Origin: Pseudomonadota bacterium
GTDB lineage: Bacteria; Pseudomonadota; Gammaproteobacteria; GRL18
NCBI GenBank assembly: GCA_015222495.1
Contig: JADFVK010000020.1
Span: 1 to 39,258, forward strand
DNA: 39,258 nt
Direction: 5' to 3'
Of the stretch, positions 29,341 to 39,197 are shown one piece after another. Every line of letters begins with the position of its first letter. Position 1 is the stretch's first letter. A program made the translations under genes and the position numbers. The notes beneath the pieces are model-generated. The model saw nothing but the letters and a program-made list of their open reading frames with translations, was not told the DNA's origin and did no database searches.

Positions 29341-30594
29341 ATGACAAAGAAGAATGCATTTTACGCCCAGTCAGGCGGTGTAACAGCAGTAATTAATGCT
29401 TCAGCATGTGGTGTGATTCAAACTGCACGTAAGCATAGTGATCAAATTGGTACTGTTTACGCAGGTCGTAATGGTATTATCGGTGCTTTAACGGAAGACT
29501 TAATTGATACTAATTTAGAGTCTGAAGAAGATATTGCTGCTTTACTTCATACCCCTTCAGGTGGTTTTGGTTCTTGTCGCTTTAAGCTGAAAGGTCTTGA
29601 AGAGAGTAAGGCTGAATATGAACGTTTAATTGAAGTGTTTAAAGCACACGATATTGGTTATTTTTTCTACAATGGTGGTGGTGACTCAGCTGATACTTGT
29701 CATAAAGTATCACAGCTTTCTGAAAAAATGGGCTATCCTATTCAGGCTGTGCATGTACCAAAAACTGTCGATAATGATTTACCTATTACTGATAACTGTC
29801 CTGGTTTCGGTTCTGTTGCTAAATATATTGCTGTTTCAACATTGGAAGCCAGTTTTGATGTGCGTTCAATGGCAAAAACTTCAACAAAAATATTTGTTCT
29901 TGAAGTAATGGGACGTCATGCAGGCTGGATTGCAGCTGCTGGTGGTCTGGTTGAAGATCAAAATATTCCTGTAGTTATTTTATTCCCTGAAGTTGAATTT
30001 GATCAGGAGAAATTCCTGGCTAAGGTTGATGAAAAAGTTAAGGAATATGGCTTTTGTACTATTGTTGTTTCTGAAGGTGTGCATTGGGCTGATGGTCGTT
30101 TCCTTGCAGAGCAGGGTACACGTGATTCATTTGGTCATGCACAATTAGGCGGCGCAGCTCCGGTTGTTGCCAATATCATTAAAGATGCCTTAGGTTATAA
30201 ATTCCACTGGGCAGTTGCTGATTATTTACAACGTGCTGCACGTCATTTATCTTCTAAATCTGATGTTGAACAGGCTTATGCATTAGGTGAAGCCGGTGTT
30301 AAGTTTGCATTGGAAGGTGATAATGCCATTATGCCTACAGTTGATCGTATTTCTGACTCTCCTTATGAATGGAAAATTGGAAAAGCACCTTTATCTGAAG
30401 TGGCCAATGTTGAAAAAATGATGCCTATGGATTTCATTACTGAAGATGGCTTTGGTATCACTGAAAAATGTAAAACTTACCTTCTGCCTTTAATTGAAGG
30501 TGAAGATTATCCTCCTTATGAGAACGGCCTGCCTAAATATGTTGTGCTGAAGAATCAGAGTGTGGATAAAAAATTACCAGAATTTGAAATGTAG
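29341..30594 (+). CDS. pfp: 6-phosphofructokinase, probably pyrophosphate-dependent
   Basis: QSGGVTAVINASACG, NGGGDSADTCHKVSQ, VPKTVDNDLPITDNCPGFGS (Lys where ATP-PFK has Gly in PGTIDND), EVMGRHAGWIAAAGGL. Confidence 0.88.
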   Translation: MTKKNAFYAQSGGVTAVINASACGVIQTARKHSDQIGTVYAGRNGIIGALTEDLIDTNLESEEDIAALLHTPSGGFGSCRFKLKGLEESKAEYERLIEVFKAHDIGYFFYNGGGDSADTCHKVSQLSEKMGYPIQAVHVPKTVDNDLPITDNCPGFGSVAKYIAVSTLEASFDVRSMAKTSTKIFVLEVMGRHAGWIAAAGGLVEDQNIPVVILFPEVEFDQEKFLAKVDEKVKEYGFCTIVVSEGVHWADGRFLAEQGTRDSFGHAQLGGAAPVVANIIKDALGYKFHWAVADYLQRAARHLSSKSDVEQAYALGEAGVKFALEGDNAIMPTVDRISDSPYEWKIGKAPLSEVANVEKMMPMDFITEDGFGITEKCKTYLLPLIEGEDYPPYENGLPKYVVLKNQSVDKKLPEFEM

Positions 30595-30604
30595 GTAATC
30601 ATTT

Positions 30605-30639
30605 AAAAAGGAGAATTAATATATTAATTCTCCTTTTTT
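30605..30639 (+). terminator. Rho-independent terminator after the PFK gene
   Basis: Perfect palindrome ggagaattaatatattaattctcc (30610-30633) followed by a T-run. Confidence 0.85.
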
Positions 30640-30778
30640 CTTTTTCAAAGAACTATATAAGTGATTATTGATGTTAGTCAATGCAAGTTTATAGGGCTTT
30701 GTATAGACTCTTTAAGTCTTTTTCGATAATTTTTTTTTTGAATTTTAACTTTTTAAATAATAAGCAATGGGGAATATA

Positions 30779-32815
30779 ATGTCAGTTGAATTAATGTTTG
30801 CTCTGGCTGCAGGTATTGCTGCAGTTATCTATGGAGTCATATCCATTAAGTGGATCATGTCTCACTCTCCCGGTAGTGATACTATGCTGGAAATTGCACA
30901 AGCTGTTCAAGATGGTGCAGAAGCTTACCTAAATCGTCAATATAAAACGATTGCGATGGTTGGGGCTGTAGTTTTTGTCGCAATTTTTATTTTCATTGGT
31001 GCACCAACTGCTATCGGCTTCTTAATCGGTGCTGTTTTGTCCGGTGCGACAGGTTATATCGGAATGAATATTTCAGTCCGTTCAAACTCTCGTACAGCTG
31101 AAGCTGCTAAAGATGGTATGGCCGCTGCGTTCCTTATCGCTTTCCGTGGTGGTGCAATTACCGGTATGCTGGTTGTTGGTTTAGCATTGATTGGTATCGC
31201 AGGCTATTTTGGGATACTAATTGCAATGGGTTCAACTGTAGCAGAAACTGTTCATGCTCTAATTGGTTTAGCCTTTGGTGGTTCATTAATTTCTATCTTT
31301 GCTCGTTTGGGTGGTGGTATCTTTACTAAAGGTGCTGACGTTGGTGCAGATATTGTTGGTAAAGTAGAAGCTGGTATCCCTGAAGATGATATTCGTAATC
31401 CTGCTGTAATTGCTGATAACGTTGGAGATAATGTTGGTGACTGTGCTGGTATGGCGGCTGACTTGTTTGAAACTTATGCGGTAACTATTATTGCAACAAT
31501 GCTTTTGGGCTCTTTGATGGTTACAGTTAGTAGTGATGTTGTCAATGCAGCTGTTATGTATCCATTAGTTCTAGGTGCCGTTTCAATTGTTGCTTCAATT
31601 GTTGGTATTATGCTGGTTAAACTGAATAATGAAAGCAGTAGCATTATGGGTGCTATGTATAAGGGTCTTATTGCCTCTGCAGTCGTTGCGGGTGTTGCTT
31701 TCTATCCAGTAACAACCTACATGCTGGGTGATACGATAACTGTTGCAGGTGCTGAACTGGCGACAGTTAATTTATACTTTGCAGCACTGATTGGTTTAGC
31801 ATTAACTGGTGCGATGGTAGTCATTACTGAATACTATACTTCAACAGAATATGCGCCAGTAAGAACAATTGCTGAAGCTTCTTTGACAGGTGATGGTACT
31901 AATGTTATTGCTGGTCTAGGTGTTTCAATGAAATCAACAGCAGCACCAGTTCTTGTGGTTTGTGCCAGTATCTGGGGTGCATTTGAGCTAGGTGGTTTGT
32001 ATGCGATTGCAATTGCTGCAACTTCTATGCTGTCAATGGCTGGAATTATTGTTGCTCTTGATGCTTATGGTCCTATTACAGATAATGCCGGTGGTATTGC
32101 TGAAATGGCCGAAATGCCTGAAGAAATTCGTAATATTACTGATCCTCTGGATGCAGTGGGTAATACAACTAAAGCAGTCACCAAAGGTTATGCCATTGGT
32201 TCAGCAGCATTAGCAGCATTAGTTCTATTTGCTGATTACACTCATACACTGGGTGGAGATACAACCTTTGATTTATCAAACCACATGGTTCTGATTGGTT
32301 TGCTTATTGGTGGTTTAGTACCTTATTTATTTGGTGCTATGGCAATGGAAGCTGTGGGTCGTGCGGCAGGTTCAGTAGTTATTGAAGTACGTCGTCAGTT
32401 TAAAGAAATGCCTGGTATTATGGATAGAACACAAAAGCCAGATTATTCTAAAGCGGTTGATATGCTGACAGCAGCAGCCATTAAAGAAATGATCTTACCT
32501 TCCATGCTACCTATTGCTGTACCTCTGGTTGTTGGTTTAACTCTGGGTAAAGAAGCCTTAGGTGGAGTGTTAATTGGTTCTATCGTAACTGGTATTTTCG
32601 TTGCAATCTCTATGACTACCGGTGGTGGTGCATGGGATAATGCTAAGAAATATATTGAAGATGGAAATCACGGTGGTAAAGGTTCTGATGCTCATAAAGC
32701 AGCGGTAACCGGTGACACAGTAGGTGACCCATACAAAGATACAGCAGGTCCTGCTATTAACCCAATGATTAAAATCATTAACATTGTTGCACTAATGATG
32801 ATTCCATTAATGTAA
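30779..32815 (+). CDS. hppA: Membrane-bound H+-translocating pyrophosphatase, K+-independent type by motif
   Basis: [62 protein letters not shown]. Start at 30779 preferred: ggggaa lies just upstream as ribosome-binding site. Confidence 0.95.
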   Translation: MSVELMFALAAGIAAVIYGVISIKWIMSHSPGSDTMLEIAQAVQDGAEAYLNRQYKTIAMVGAVVFVAIFIFIGAPTAIGFLIGAVLSGATGYIGMNISVRSNSRTAEAAKDGMAAAFLIAFRGGAITGMLVVGLALIGIAGYFGILIAMGSTVAETVHALIGLAFGGSLISIFARLGGGIFTKGADVGADIVGKVEAGIPEDDIRNPAVIADNVGDNVGDCAGMAADLFETYAVTIIATMLLGSLMVTVSSDVVNAAVMYPLVLGAVSIVASIVGIMLVKLNNESSSIMGAMYKGLIASAVVAGVAFYPVTTYMLGDTITVAGAELATVNLYFAALIGLALTGAMVVITEYYTSTEYAPVRTIAEASLTGDGTNVIAGLGVSMKSTAAPVLVVCASIWGAFELGGLYAIAIAATSMLSMAGIIVALDAYGPITDNAGGIAEMAEMPEEIRNITDPLDAVGNTTKAVTKGYAIGSAALAALVLFADYTHTLGGDTTFDLSNHMVLIGLLIGGLVPYLFGAMAMEAVGRAAGSVVIEVRRQFKEMPGIMDRTQKPDYSKAVDMLTAAAIKEMILPSMLPIAVPLVVGLTLGKEALGGVLIGSIVTGIFVAISMTTGGGAWDNAKKYIEDGNHGGKGSDAHKAAVTGDTVGDPYKDTAGPAINPMIKIINIVALMMIPLM

Positions 32816-32941
32816 CACAACATAACACAGCCAGAGAGTTTTTCTGGTTGTGTTCTACATTAGTTCATGACTATTCACTCTATAGTTTAAAAAGAGTTTA
32901 TGGTTGGTCATAGATGTTTTTTAGCTTTATAAGGAAAAACA

Positions 32942-33045
32942 ATGCCAACATTCGTACGCACAGAAAAGTGTGATGGCTGTAAACCTGGCATTGTAAGAAA
33001 GTTGAGCACGTTGATATCGTTGATAAGTCAGTCTTAATGAAGTAA
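32942..33045 (+). pseudogene. Possible relic of adenylylsulfate reductase beta subunit (aprB-like ferredoxin N-terminus)
   Basis: MPTFVRTEKCDGCK after aaggaaaaaca, then aberrant sequence; another frame ends EHVDIVDKSVLMK-stop. Confidence 0.4.
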
Positions 33046-33078
33046 TTCCATAGAATTGATTTAAAGATGTAAAAAGGG

Positions 33079-33110
33079 CCCGAATATCGAAAGATATTCG
33101 GGTTTTTTTT
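33079..33110 (+). terminator. Rho-independent terminator
   Basis: cccgaatatc-gaaa-gatattcggg followed by tttttttt. Confidence 0.92.
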
Positions 33111-33175
33111 GCCTTGAATTTTGAATAATTAATTACCATATATTAATAATAGTATAATTAATAAGGGAATCTTTT

Positions 33176-33865
33176 ATGGACGATTATGGCCATATTATCA
33201 GCATAATATCTCTGAGTATGGGCGTGGCATGGGCTAGTGGTCTAAATCTCTATGCTGCCATTTTAACACTTGGAATAATGGGCTCTACGGGTAATATTGA
33301 TTTACCTCCTGATCTTCAGGTACTCAGTGATCCGATGGTTATTGCAGCTGCTGGTTTTATGTATTGTGTTGAGTTTTTTGCTGATAAGGTTCCCGGTGTT
33401 GATACCGGCTGGGATGCGATGCATACCTTTGTCAGAGTCCCGGCAGGGGCAATTTTAGCTGCAGGGGCAGTTGGAGATATGACTTCAGCTGCAGGAATTA
33501 CTGCAGGGATTTTAGGTGGTGGTATGGCACTTACTACACACTCTCTAAAAGCAGGTAGTCGTGTTTTAATTAATACATCACCAGAACCTGTGAGCAATTG
33601 GACAGCTTCTATTAGTGAAGATCTTGCTGTTATTGCAGGATTATGGACAGCTTTAAACTATCCTTTGTTATTTATTGTGTTATTGATTGTTTTTATTGTA
33701 TTAATGATTTGGTTATTACCTAAGCTATGGGTTGGGATTAAATCTGTATTTGCAGCTCTTGGTCGATTTTTTTCCGGTAAAAAAGATCAAAATTTAAATA
33801 ATGAAGCTCTACCTAATAATAAAGTTATCGAACAGTCGGTATTAAAAATGAAGCATAAAAAATAG
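33176..33865 (+). CDS. DUF4126-like membrane protein
   Basis: GVAWASGLNLYAAILTLGIMG ... VEFFADKVPGVDTGWDAMHTFVRVPAGAILAAGA. Confidence 0.8.
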   Translation: MDDYGHIISIISLSMGVAWASGLNLYAAILTLGIMGSTGNIDLPPDLQVLSDPMVIAAAGFMYCVEFFADKVPGVDTGWDAMHTFVRVPAGAILAAGAVGDMTSAAGITAGILGGGMALTTHSLKAGSRVLINTSPEPVSNWTASISEDLAVIAGLWTALNYPLLFIVLLIVFIVLMIWLLPKLWVGIKSVFAALGRFFSGKKDQNLNNEALPNNKVIEQSVLKMKHKK

Positions 33866-33981
33866 TAAAAACATGATAAACATCAATTAATCAGTATATA
33901 TTCTTTGACATTACCATCTAATAAGTTATATTAGAAAGGGTAAACCCTATTATTCTAAATAAAATATAAGGAATGCTAAGT

Positions 33982-34077
33982 ATGATGAATGTACTGATTA
34001 AGTTTTTTGAATTTGGTGTGCTGGCTCTTTCATTAACTACAATAATTATTGGTGCTTATTCCGTTTTCTTATTGTGA
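33982..34077 (+). CDS. Small membrane protein (31 aa) overlapping the next ORF
   Basis: MMNVLIKFFEFGVLALSLTTIIIGAYSVFLL; upstream aagga; GTGA overlap with the ORF at 34074. Below the track's length cutoff. Confidence 0.45.
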   Translation: MMNVLIKFFEFGVLALSLTTIIIGAYSVFLL

Positions 34078-34550
34078 ATTTAGTTCGTATAGGTGGCACT
34101 TCTAAAAACTTACGATCTACTTATTTAATTGTTTTATTCTTTTTTTGTTTATCTTGTCCAGTATTCTCTTCAGACTTCAATATTAATATTAGAAAGACCG
34201 ATATTAATGATCTAAAAGATCAAATCATTTCTCCTATTGATAAAAATATTACTTTCTTAAAAGACTTACAATTCTGTCTTCAAAATAATAAAGCAATTGA
34301 TCTTTGTGTTGATTCCTATGCTGTGAAATTAAATCAGACTTATTCTAGTGAAAAGCTAAATAGTGAAGATGTAACTTTAAAAAAAGAAGCGATCAAAAAA
34401 GATTTAAAAAACAAACTTTCTGACGCTGATAGAAGTGATATGCTAGAAAAATTAAAAAATTTAATTACTGAAATAGAAGCAATTAAAACTTGTATTACAA
34501 AAGCTAAAACAGCTAATGAGATCAAAGATTGTGCTGTCAAATATAAATAA
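34074..34550 (+). CDS. Hypothetical exported protein
   Basis: Hydrophobic N-terminus YLIVLFFFCLSCPVFSSD resembling a signal peptide; GTG start coupled to the upstream small ORF. Confidence 0.55.
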   Translation: MNLVRIGGTSKNLRSTYLIVLFFFCLSCPVFSSDFNINIRKTDINDLKDQIISPIDKNITFLKDLQFCLQNNKAIDLCVDSYAVKLNQTYSSEKLNSEDVTLKKEAIKKDLKNKLSDADRSDMLEKLKNLITEIEAIKTCITKAKTANEIKDCAVKYK

Positions 34551-34636
34551 GAATACTTCCTTTAAAAGAGAAGCTTAGCCTTAAATTCTAGCTTAAGACT
34601 AAACTATCCTAAAAAAAAGCTCTTTTAATAAATACC

Positions 34637-34888
34637 TTAATGCTGACAAGTATCCAGTTTCTGACTAATAGATGGTATCATCATCGCAACAAAAACTCCT
34701 AGTAATACCACTATCCCAGTTCCAATAGCAAAAACACCTGCATAAGCAAAAAAGATAGGAACCATAGATTCAGTAGTCATTAACTGAGCCAGAACTTCTA
34801 ATATAGCCCCGGTTAATAATAAACTTGCTGAAACGATAACAACTTTTTTCATTACATCACATGCTGATTTAAACATATTTATCTCCAA
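34637..34888 (-). CDS. Small two-TM membrane protein
   Basis: VVIVSASLLLTGAILEVLAQL and IFFAYAGVFAIGTGIVVLLGVFVAMMI hydrophobic segments. Confidence 0.55.
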   Translation of the reverse strand: MEINMFKSACDVMKKVVIVSASLLLTGAILEVLAQLMTTESMVPIFFAYAGVFAIGTGIVVLLGVFVAMMIPSISQKLDTCQH

Positions 34889-35026
34889 TTAGTTATAATG
34901 AATCTATATTATCAACTTCTAATATAGAAGTCAAGAAAAAAATAGGATAAATACTATTTATATTAGGGTAAACACCTAAAATGGGGTGGTTATTGATTTG
35001 TTGAAAGTCTTTAAACTTTTTTTTCT

Positions 35027-35178
35027 TTATCCTGTAATCTTATTCAGTTTCTTAGCCTGAATGACCTGACCATTCAGGGTAGAATCAGCAGCAGAGCGAC
35101 CAAATGCAACAGACATCAGAGTGGAGTAATACACCACAGGGATAAGATGGTTTCATTAGCTGCGACAATATCCGACAT
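35027..35178 (-). pseudogene. Frameshifted relic of a short gene
   Basis: Strong ribosome-binding site (ttggaggaaattcg) then MSDIVAANETI; after a frameshift PVVYYSTLMSVAFGRSAADSTLNGQVIQAKKLNKITG-stop. Confidence 0.4.
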
Positions 35179-35425
35179 CGAATTTCCTCCAAGGAACGGA
35201 TTGATGTAAAAATGTAAAAACGTTGAAACACTTGAGTGTAATAAATGTGACAATGGTAGTTTATGGGAGGATTCCGGAAACTCATTTGCATTTATTATTT
35301 CAGCTATGATGTTTGGTTGTGGTATCGGTGGTATTCTTGCAGCTTTATATGCTATGTATGTATAAGTTTATCTTGCAATTTTAATTGTAACTACTCACCA
35401 TGAATTATACAAAGGGCTATGATTG

Positions 35426-35485
35426 CTTGTTTTTCAGACTTTGAAAACTCGCTATGCTCAGACAGTTCAAAGTCTGAAAAACAAG
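35426..35485. repeat. Palindromic repeat, 20-bp perfect stem with 20-nt loop
   Basis: cttgtttttcagactttgaa / ttcaaagtctgaaaaacaag around aactcgctatgctcagacag. Confidence 0.85.
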
Positions 35486-35553
35486 TGAGCATAGACCTAT
35501 GAGGGTTATTGCTTATAACTACGTTGAATAATTACTTTTAATTAAGGATTAAT

Positions 35554-36120
35554 ATGAGAGAAATAATAAAGGTATGTTTTATTACTTTTTTTTACTTGCC
35601 CTACATTGCTATTGCACAACAGAGTATTCATACTGATTCTGCATCCGGTGCAATAAGCTGGGAAACTCATGTTGATGGTGTGCATTTTTCTTTAACACAA
35701 ATATTACCTGAACAAGTCCAGGCCTTTTATGTCAATAGAGGATTTACACTGAAACAAATAGAGCCCTATAGTTCTTCTTGTGTCTATATGACAGTTTTAC
35801 GTAATGATAATGCACCAGGTACAATCCATTTTATTAGTAATAATTGGTCAGTTTCGGTTGATGGGCAATCACATCCTTTAGTTTCAGTTAATGAATGGGT
35901 GCAACTATTAACTACTAATAGTACAAAAAAGTCATCACTTGTTGCTTTTCGTTGGGCACAGTTTCCTCCAGAACAGGAATATGAACCGGGAGGAGATTGG
36001 AATCAGGGGATGTTTTCTATTGGCTTAGATGAGTCTGCTCAATTTGATATTATTGCTCAGTGGGACATAGAAGGTAAAAAATATGAGGCAAAATTACAGG
36101 GAGTCCAGTGTGCGAAATAA
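35554..36120 (+). CDS. Hypothetical exported protein
   Basis: Signal-peptide-like N-terminus VCFITFFYLPYIAIAQQ; ORF fits between neighbours and overlaps the TlpA-like gene. Confidence 0.6.
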   Translation: MREIIKVCFITFFYLPYIAIAQQSIHTDSASGAISWETHVDGVHFSLTQILPEQVQAFYVNRGFTLKQIEPYSSSCVYMTVLRNDNAPGTIHFISNNWSVSVDGQSHPLVSVNEWVQLLTTNSTKKSSLVAFRWAQFPPEQEYEPGGDWNQGMFSIGLDESAQFDIIAQWDIEGKKYEAKLQGVQCAK

Positions 36121-36652
36121 TTATAACATTCAAGCAAGTTTAATCATTAGCCTATTAATGGTATCGATCAATATTAACGCCGCAGATCTCCCACCCCTGA
36201 CCCATGAGCTCACTTCTGTCAATAAACGTTTAGCTGCACCAGAACTTCGTCTGCAAAATATGGATGAAGAAATAGTGGATATTAAAGACCTTAAAGGGAA
36301 GGTTGTTGTGGTCAATTTTTGGGCCACATGGTGCCCACCCTGTCGTCGTGAAATGGGATCACTTGAACGCTTATATCAGGCAACAAAAGATAAAAATGTA
36401 GAAGTTCTGGCGGTTAATATTGGTGAAGATATAGATACTGTTTTCTCATTTATGGGAACAGTTGAACCTTCACCTGATTTTGAAGTGATCTTCGATCCTG
36501 ATGCTGTTTCAATGGATAGCTGGAAAGTTCGCGGATTACCAACAACCTATATTATAAATTCTGAAGGCATTATCGTTTATCGGGCGATAGGCGGGCGTGA
36601 ATTTGATCACCCTGAAATTCTGAAAAAGGTTTTGGCTTTGACTAAACAGTAG
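36110..36652 (+). CDS. TlpA/ResA-like thioredoxin-fold protein
   Basis: VVVNFWATWCPPCRREMGSLERLY ... VRGLPTTYIINSEG. GTG start at 36110 preceded by agggag. Confidence 0.9.
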   Translation: MRNNYNIQASLIISLLMVSININAADLPPLTHELTSVNKRLAAPELRLQNMDEEIVDIKDLKGKVVVVNFWATWCPPCRREMGSLERLYQATKDKNVEVLAVNIGEDIDTVFSFMGTVEPSPDFEVIFDPDAVSMDSWKVRGLPTTYIINSEGIIVYRAIGGREFDHPEILKKVLALTKQ

Positions 36653-36657
36653 GACTA

Positions 36658-37272
36658 TTATTGTTTAATAAAATGAAAATACCCAAACTTTTGTTCCTTA
36701 TTGGCTGGCGTCATATGTGTTTCATTGGCCTGTTCTATTAATTTAAAACCATCACCAAGTTCTGCCAAAAGCTTTTCTGCATCATATTGGACAATATCAA
36801 GACCACTGCATTTTGTTGGCCCGCCAATGGAGAATGCGGCAATTATAAGGTGCCCATTTTTGTTTAAAGCATTTTTTAATATATTGATATAAGAATTTCT
36901 ATCAGCTTTGCTGGTTAAAAAATGAAATACCGCACGATCATGCCAAAGGGAGAATTGATGAGGTGGTTTAAATAAGGTGATATCATCTTCAAACCATTCA
37001 ATATCAGCTGCTTTATCTCCTAGTCTGGTTTTAGTGCAAGCTAAGGCTTTACCAGAAATATCTAATACAGAAATGTTTTTATAGCCTGCATTACTTAAAT
37101 AATCGACCAATGTAGAAGCACCACCACCAATATCAATTATTGGATCATTCTGTGACAGTTGAGCATTTTTAATAAGCTGTAATGATAATCTAGGCTGTTG
37201 TTGAAACCAGCTAACTTCTAATGATGACTTTTCACCATATACATTTTCCCAATGAGTTTTTCTATCATGCAT
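36658..37272 (-). CDS. Class I SAM-dependent methyltransferase
   Basis: HWENVYGEKSSLEVSWFQQQPRLSL, IIDIGGGASTLVDYL, LWHDRAVFHFL. Confidence 0.85.
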   Translation of the reverse strand: MHDRKTHWENVYGEKSSLEVSWFQQQPRLSLQLIKNAQLSQNDPIIDIGGGASTLVDYLSNAGYKNISVLDISGKALACTKTRLGDKAADIEWFEDDITLFKPPHQFSLWHDRAVFHFLTSKADRNSYINILKNALNKNGHLIIAAFSIGGPTKCSGLDIVQYDAEKLLAELGDGFKLIEQANETHMTPANKEQKFGYFHFIKQ

Positions 37273-37452
37273 CTTATTTAGCCTAATTAAGTTGTTATTT
37301 ATAATCACCAGTTTAATCACTATCAAGCTGGAATGAAATAAATTTATAGCGTTTTATATCTAAAAAGTTTACAAATTGCAGGATAAGGTCTAATGTTAAG
37401 TATAAATAGTGAACATAATAAGAAAATCATTAAAAAATAGGAATACGTATCT

Positions 37453-37893
37453 ATGAAAAATTTATTCATGCTAATTTTCGGGGCTGTATTATTAACTCTG
37501 TCGTTACAGAGTTTTGCTGCTAATCAATATAACAACAATATACAAAACAATGACTGGAGTGATACACCCTGGGGACAAAGTAACTCTTCCGGGGGAGGGA
37601 GTAATATGCCCTGGGAAGGTGACTCAATGCCATGGGGGAATGATAATCCTATGTGGGATAGAGGAAGTGATGCCTGGAGAGATTGGGATACAAACAAATG
37701 GGGTGGTAATGGCATGCCCTGGGGTAATGGTATGCCCTGGAGTAACAATAGAAAATATAATAGAAGCTATAATAACCAATCCTATGGTCGTCCTTATAAC
37801 GGTAACTATGGTAATCCCTACCAGGGAGGTTATAGAGGAAATCCATATAATGCTGGTCAGAGGTATCTTCCACCACCAGTTCCGGCACAATAG
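37453..37893 (+). CDS. Exported low-complexity Gly/Asn/Trp/Pro/Tyr-rich protein
   Basis: Signal peptide ending SFAA; repeated MPWG/MPWE/MPWS units, then NGNYGNPYQGGYRGNPYNAG. Confidence 0.7.
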   Translation: MKNLFMLIFGAVLLTLSLQSFAANQYNNNIQNNDWSDTPWGQSNSSGGGSNMPWEGDSMPWGNDNPMWDRGSDAWRDWDTNKWGGNGMPWGNGMPWSNNRKYNRSYNNQSYGRPYNGNYGNPYQGGYRGNPYNAGQRYLPPPVPAQ

Positions 37894-37922
37894 TATTATA
37901 AATTATCCTAGGGTTTACCCTT

Positions 37923-37970
37923 TAAATTCCTGTTAATCCACTTAGATATTCTAGGATAATCAGGAATTGT
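37923..37970. terminator. Hairpin, possible terminator
   Basis: aattcctgttaatcc ... ggataatcaggaatt imperfect inverted repeat just after the low-complexity CDS. Confidence 0.4.
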
Positions 37971-38034
37971 AAAATATATAAAAAGGTGTAGTCTTAAACT
38001 GAAGTAATCACATTAATAATAGAAGGGGAGTATT

Positions 38035-38334
38035 ATGGCATATCCTTTGGAAGATAAAGGCGTGCTCACTGTCGTTATGGAGCGGTTTGAGAAGCATCGT
38101 TTACCAAGAATTATGGGTATTAAAAGCTTAGTTGAGGATGGAAATACACTTAGTGATTCTGATGTGCAATTTTTAGGGACCGTTTTAAATGATACGAAAC
38201 AGTATGCACACTTTGTTTCTAGCCATAACGAATATCAAAAATTATTTTCTCATGTTGTCAGTCTTTATGATGATATAACGATGAAAGCACTGGATAATGA
38301 GAATAAAATTACAAAAGTTTCAACTTCAGATTAA
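38035..38334 (+). CDS. Hypothetical protein (99 aa)
   Basis: ORF with upstream gaagggga ribosome-binding site; no family recognised. Confidence 0.55.
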   Translation: MAYPLEDKGVLTVVMERFEKHRLPRIMGIKSLVEDGNTLSDSDVQFLGTVLNDTKQYAHFVSSHNEYQKLFSHVVSLYDDITMKALDNENKITKVSTSD

Positions 38335-38647
38335 CTGTTTTAAGTAATTTTTGCCCAACTCTTACTTTTAATAGGATGGTAGTTTAATGCAATGAATATT
38401 ATTAAAGCATTGTTTGTCACAGCTTTCTATCGATCGGGCACAATTGCAAGAATCAGAAAATCTATTCCAGGAAAAATGAAATGTGGTCTGATATTTCAAC
38501 ATTTGCCAGAGTCAATTCATATGGTCAGACATTATGAAATTATTAACGGAAGTTGCAAGCCTGATATAGCGAAACTAATAAAAACTGCAAAATGGCGTAT
38601 CCGCAAAATTTAGATATTAAACTAGTTGTTTCCCTGTTACTAATTTT

Positions 38648-38671
38648 AACTGCGTTTTCTAGGTTTAACTA
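38648..38671. repeat. Second copy of the outer end of the 24361-24550 element
   Basis: aactgcgttttctaggtttaacta versus aactgcattttctaggtttaacta at 24527-24550 (one difference). Confidence 0.7.
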
Positions 38672-39121
38672 TGGCTTTATTGGCAAGCCAGATTTTTTCC
38701 AACCAAAAAAACCTTCAGAATAGTTTTTTACGTTTGTATATCCCATTTTTTGTAGCGTTTCAGCAGCCAAAGGGCTTCTTAGACCACCACCACAATATAC
38801 TACAATGGGAATGTCTCTGTCTAAAGCAACTCTTTGTACTCGAAACTCTAACCATCCTCTGGGAATATTTATATTTTGGTTTGCATCAATTTGTCCATCC
38901 ATATTTTGAATTTCATCAATGGTTCGAATATCGATGAGAACCATATCCAGCTCCTCATCTAACATCTTTTTTAAAGCCTGAGTCTCAATAATAGAGGTCT
39001 TTTTTTCAGCTGCTTCTTGCAATTGAAAACCTGTTGGGATTGTATTTGTTTGTGCATGAATTTGTGATTGAATGGTAAAACTTAATAATATAGCAAATAA
39101 ATAAATATAAAAATTTTTCAT
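38669..39121 (-). CDS. Exported rhodanese-like domain protein
   Basis: Signal peptide; MVLIDIRTIDEIQ, VVYCGGGLRSPLAAETLQKMGYTNVKNYSEGFFGW. Confidence 0.85.
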   Translation of the reverse strand: MKNFYIYLFAILLSFTIQSQIHAQTNTIPTGFQLQEAAEKKTSIIETQALKKMLDEELDMVLIDIRTIDEIQNMDGQIDANQNINIPRGWLEFRVQRVALDRDIPIVVYCGGGLRSPLAAETLQKMGYTNVKNYSEGFFGWKKSGLPIKP

Positions 39122-39197
39122 AATAAGACCTTCTGTTAAAAAAAATAGTAACTACTCAGCATATTGACTAACAAGTAACAGTTGAGCCTTATGCTCA

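Noticed and set aside
35200-35364. Plus-strand KCKNVETLECNKCDNGSLWEDSGNSFAFIISAMMFGCGIGGILAALYAMYV-stop
   Set aside because: Possible zinc-ribbon plus TM remnant, but a stop lies just upstream and no start codon is evident; not strong enough to call.
37514-37936. Alternative-frame ORFs (plus 37514, minus 37524/37624/37649)
   Set aside because: By-products of the low-complexity repeat; the 37453 frame has a signal peptide and ribosome-binding site.
38671-38937. Plus-strand ORF of 88 aa
   Set aside because: Antisense to the rhodanese gene, which has a signal peptide and active-site Cys loop.
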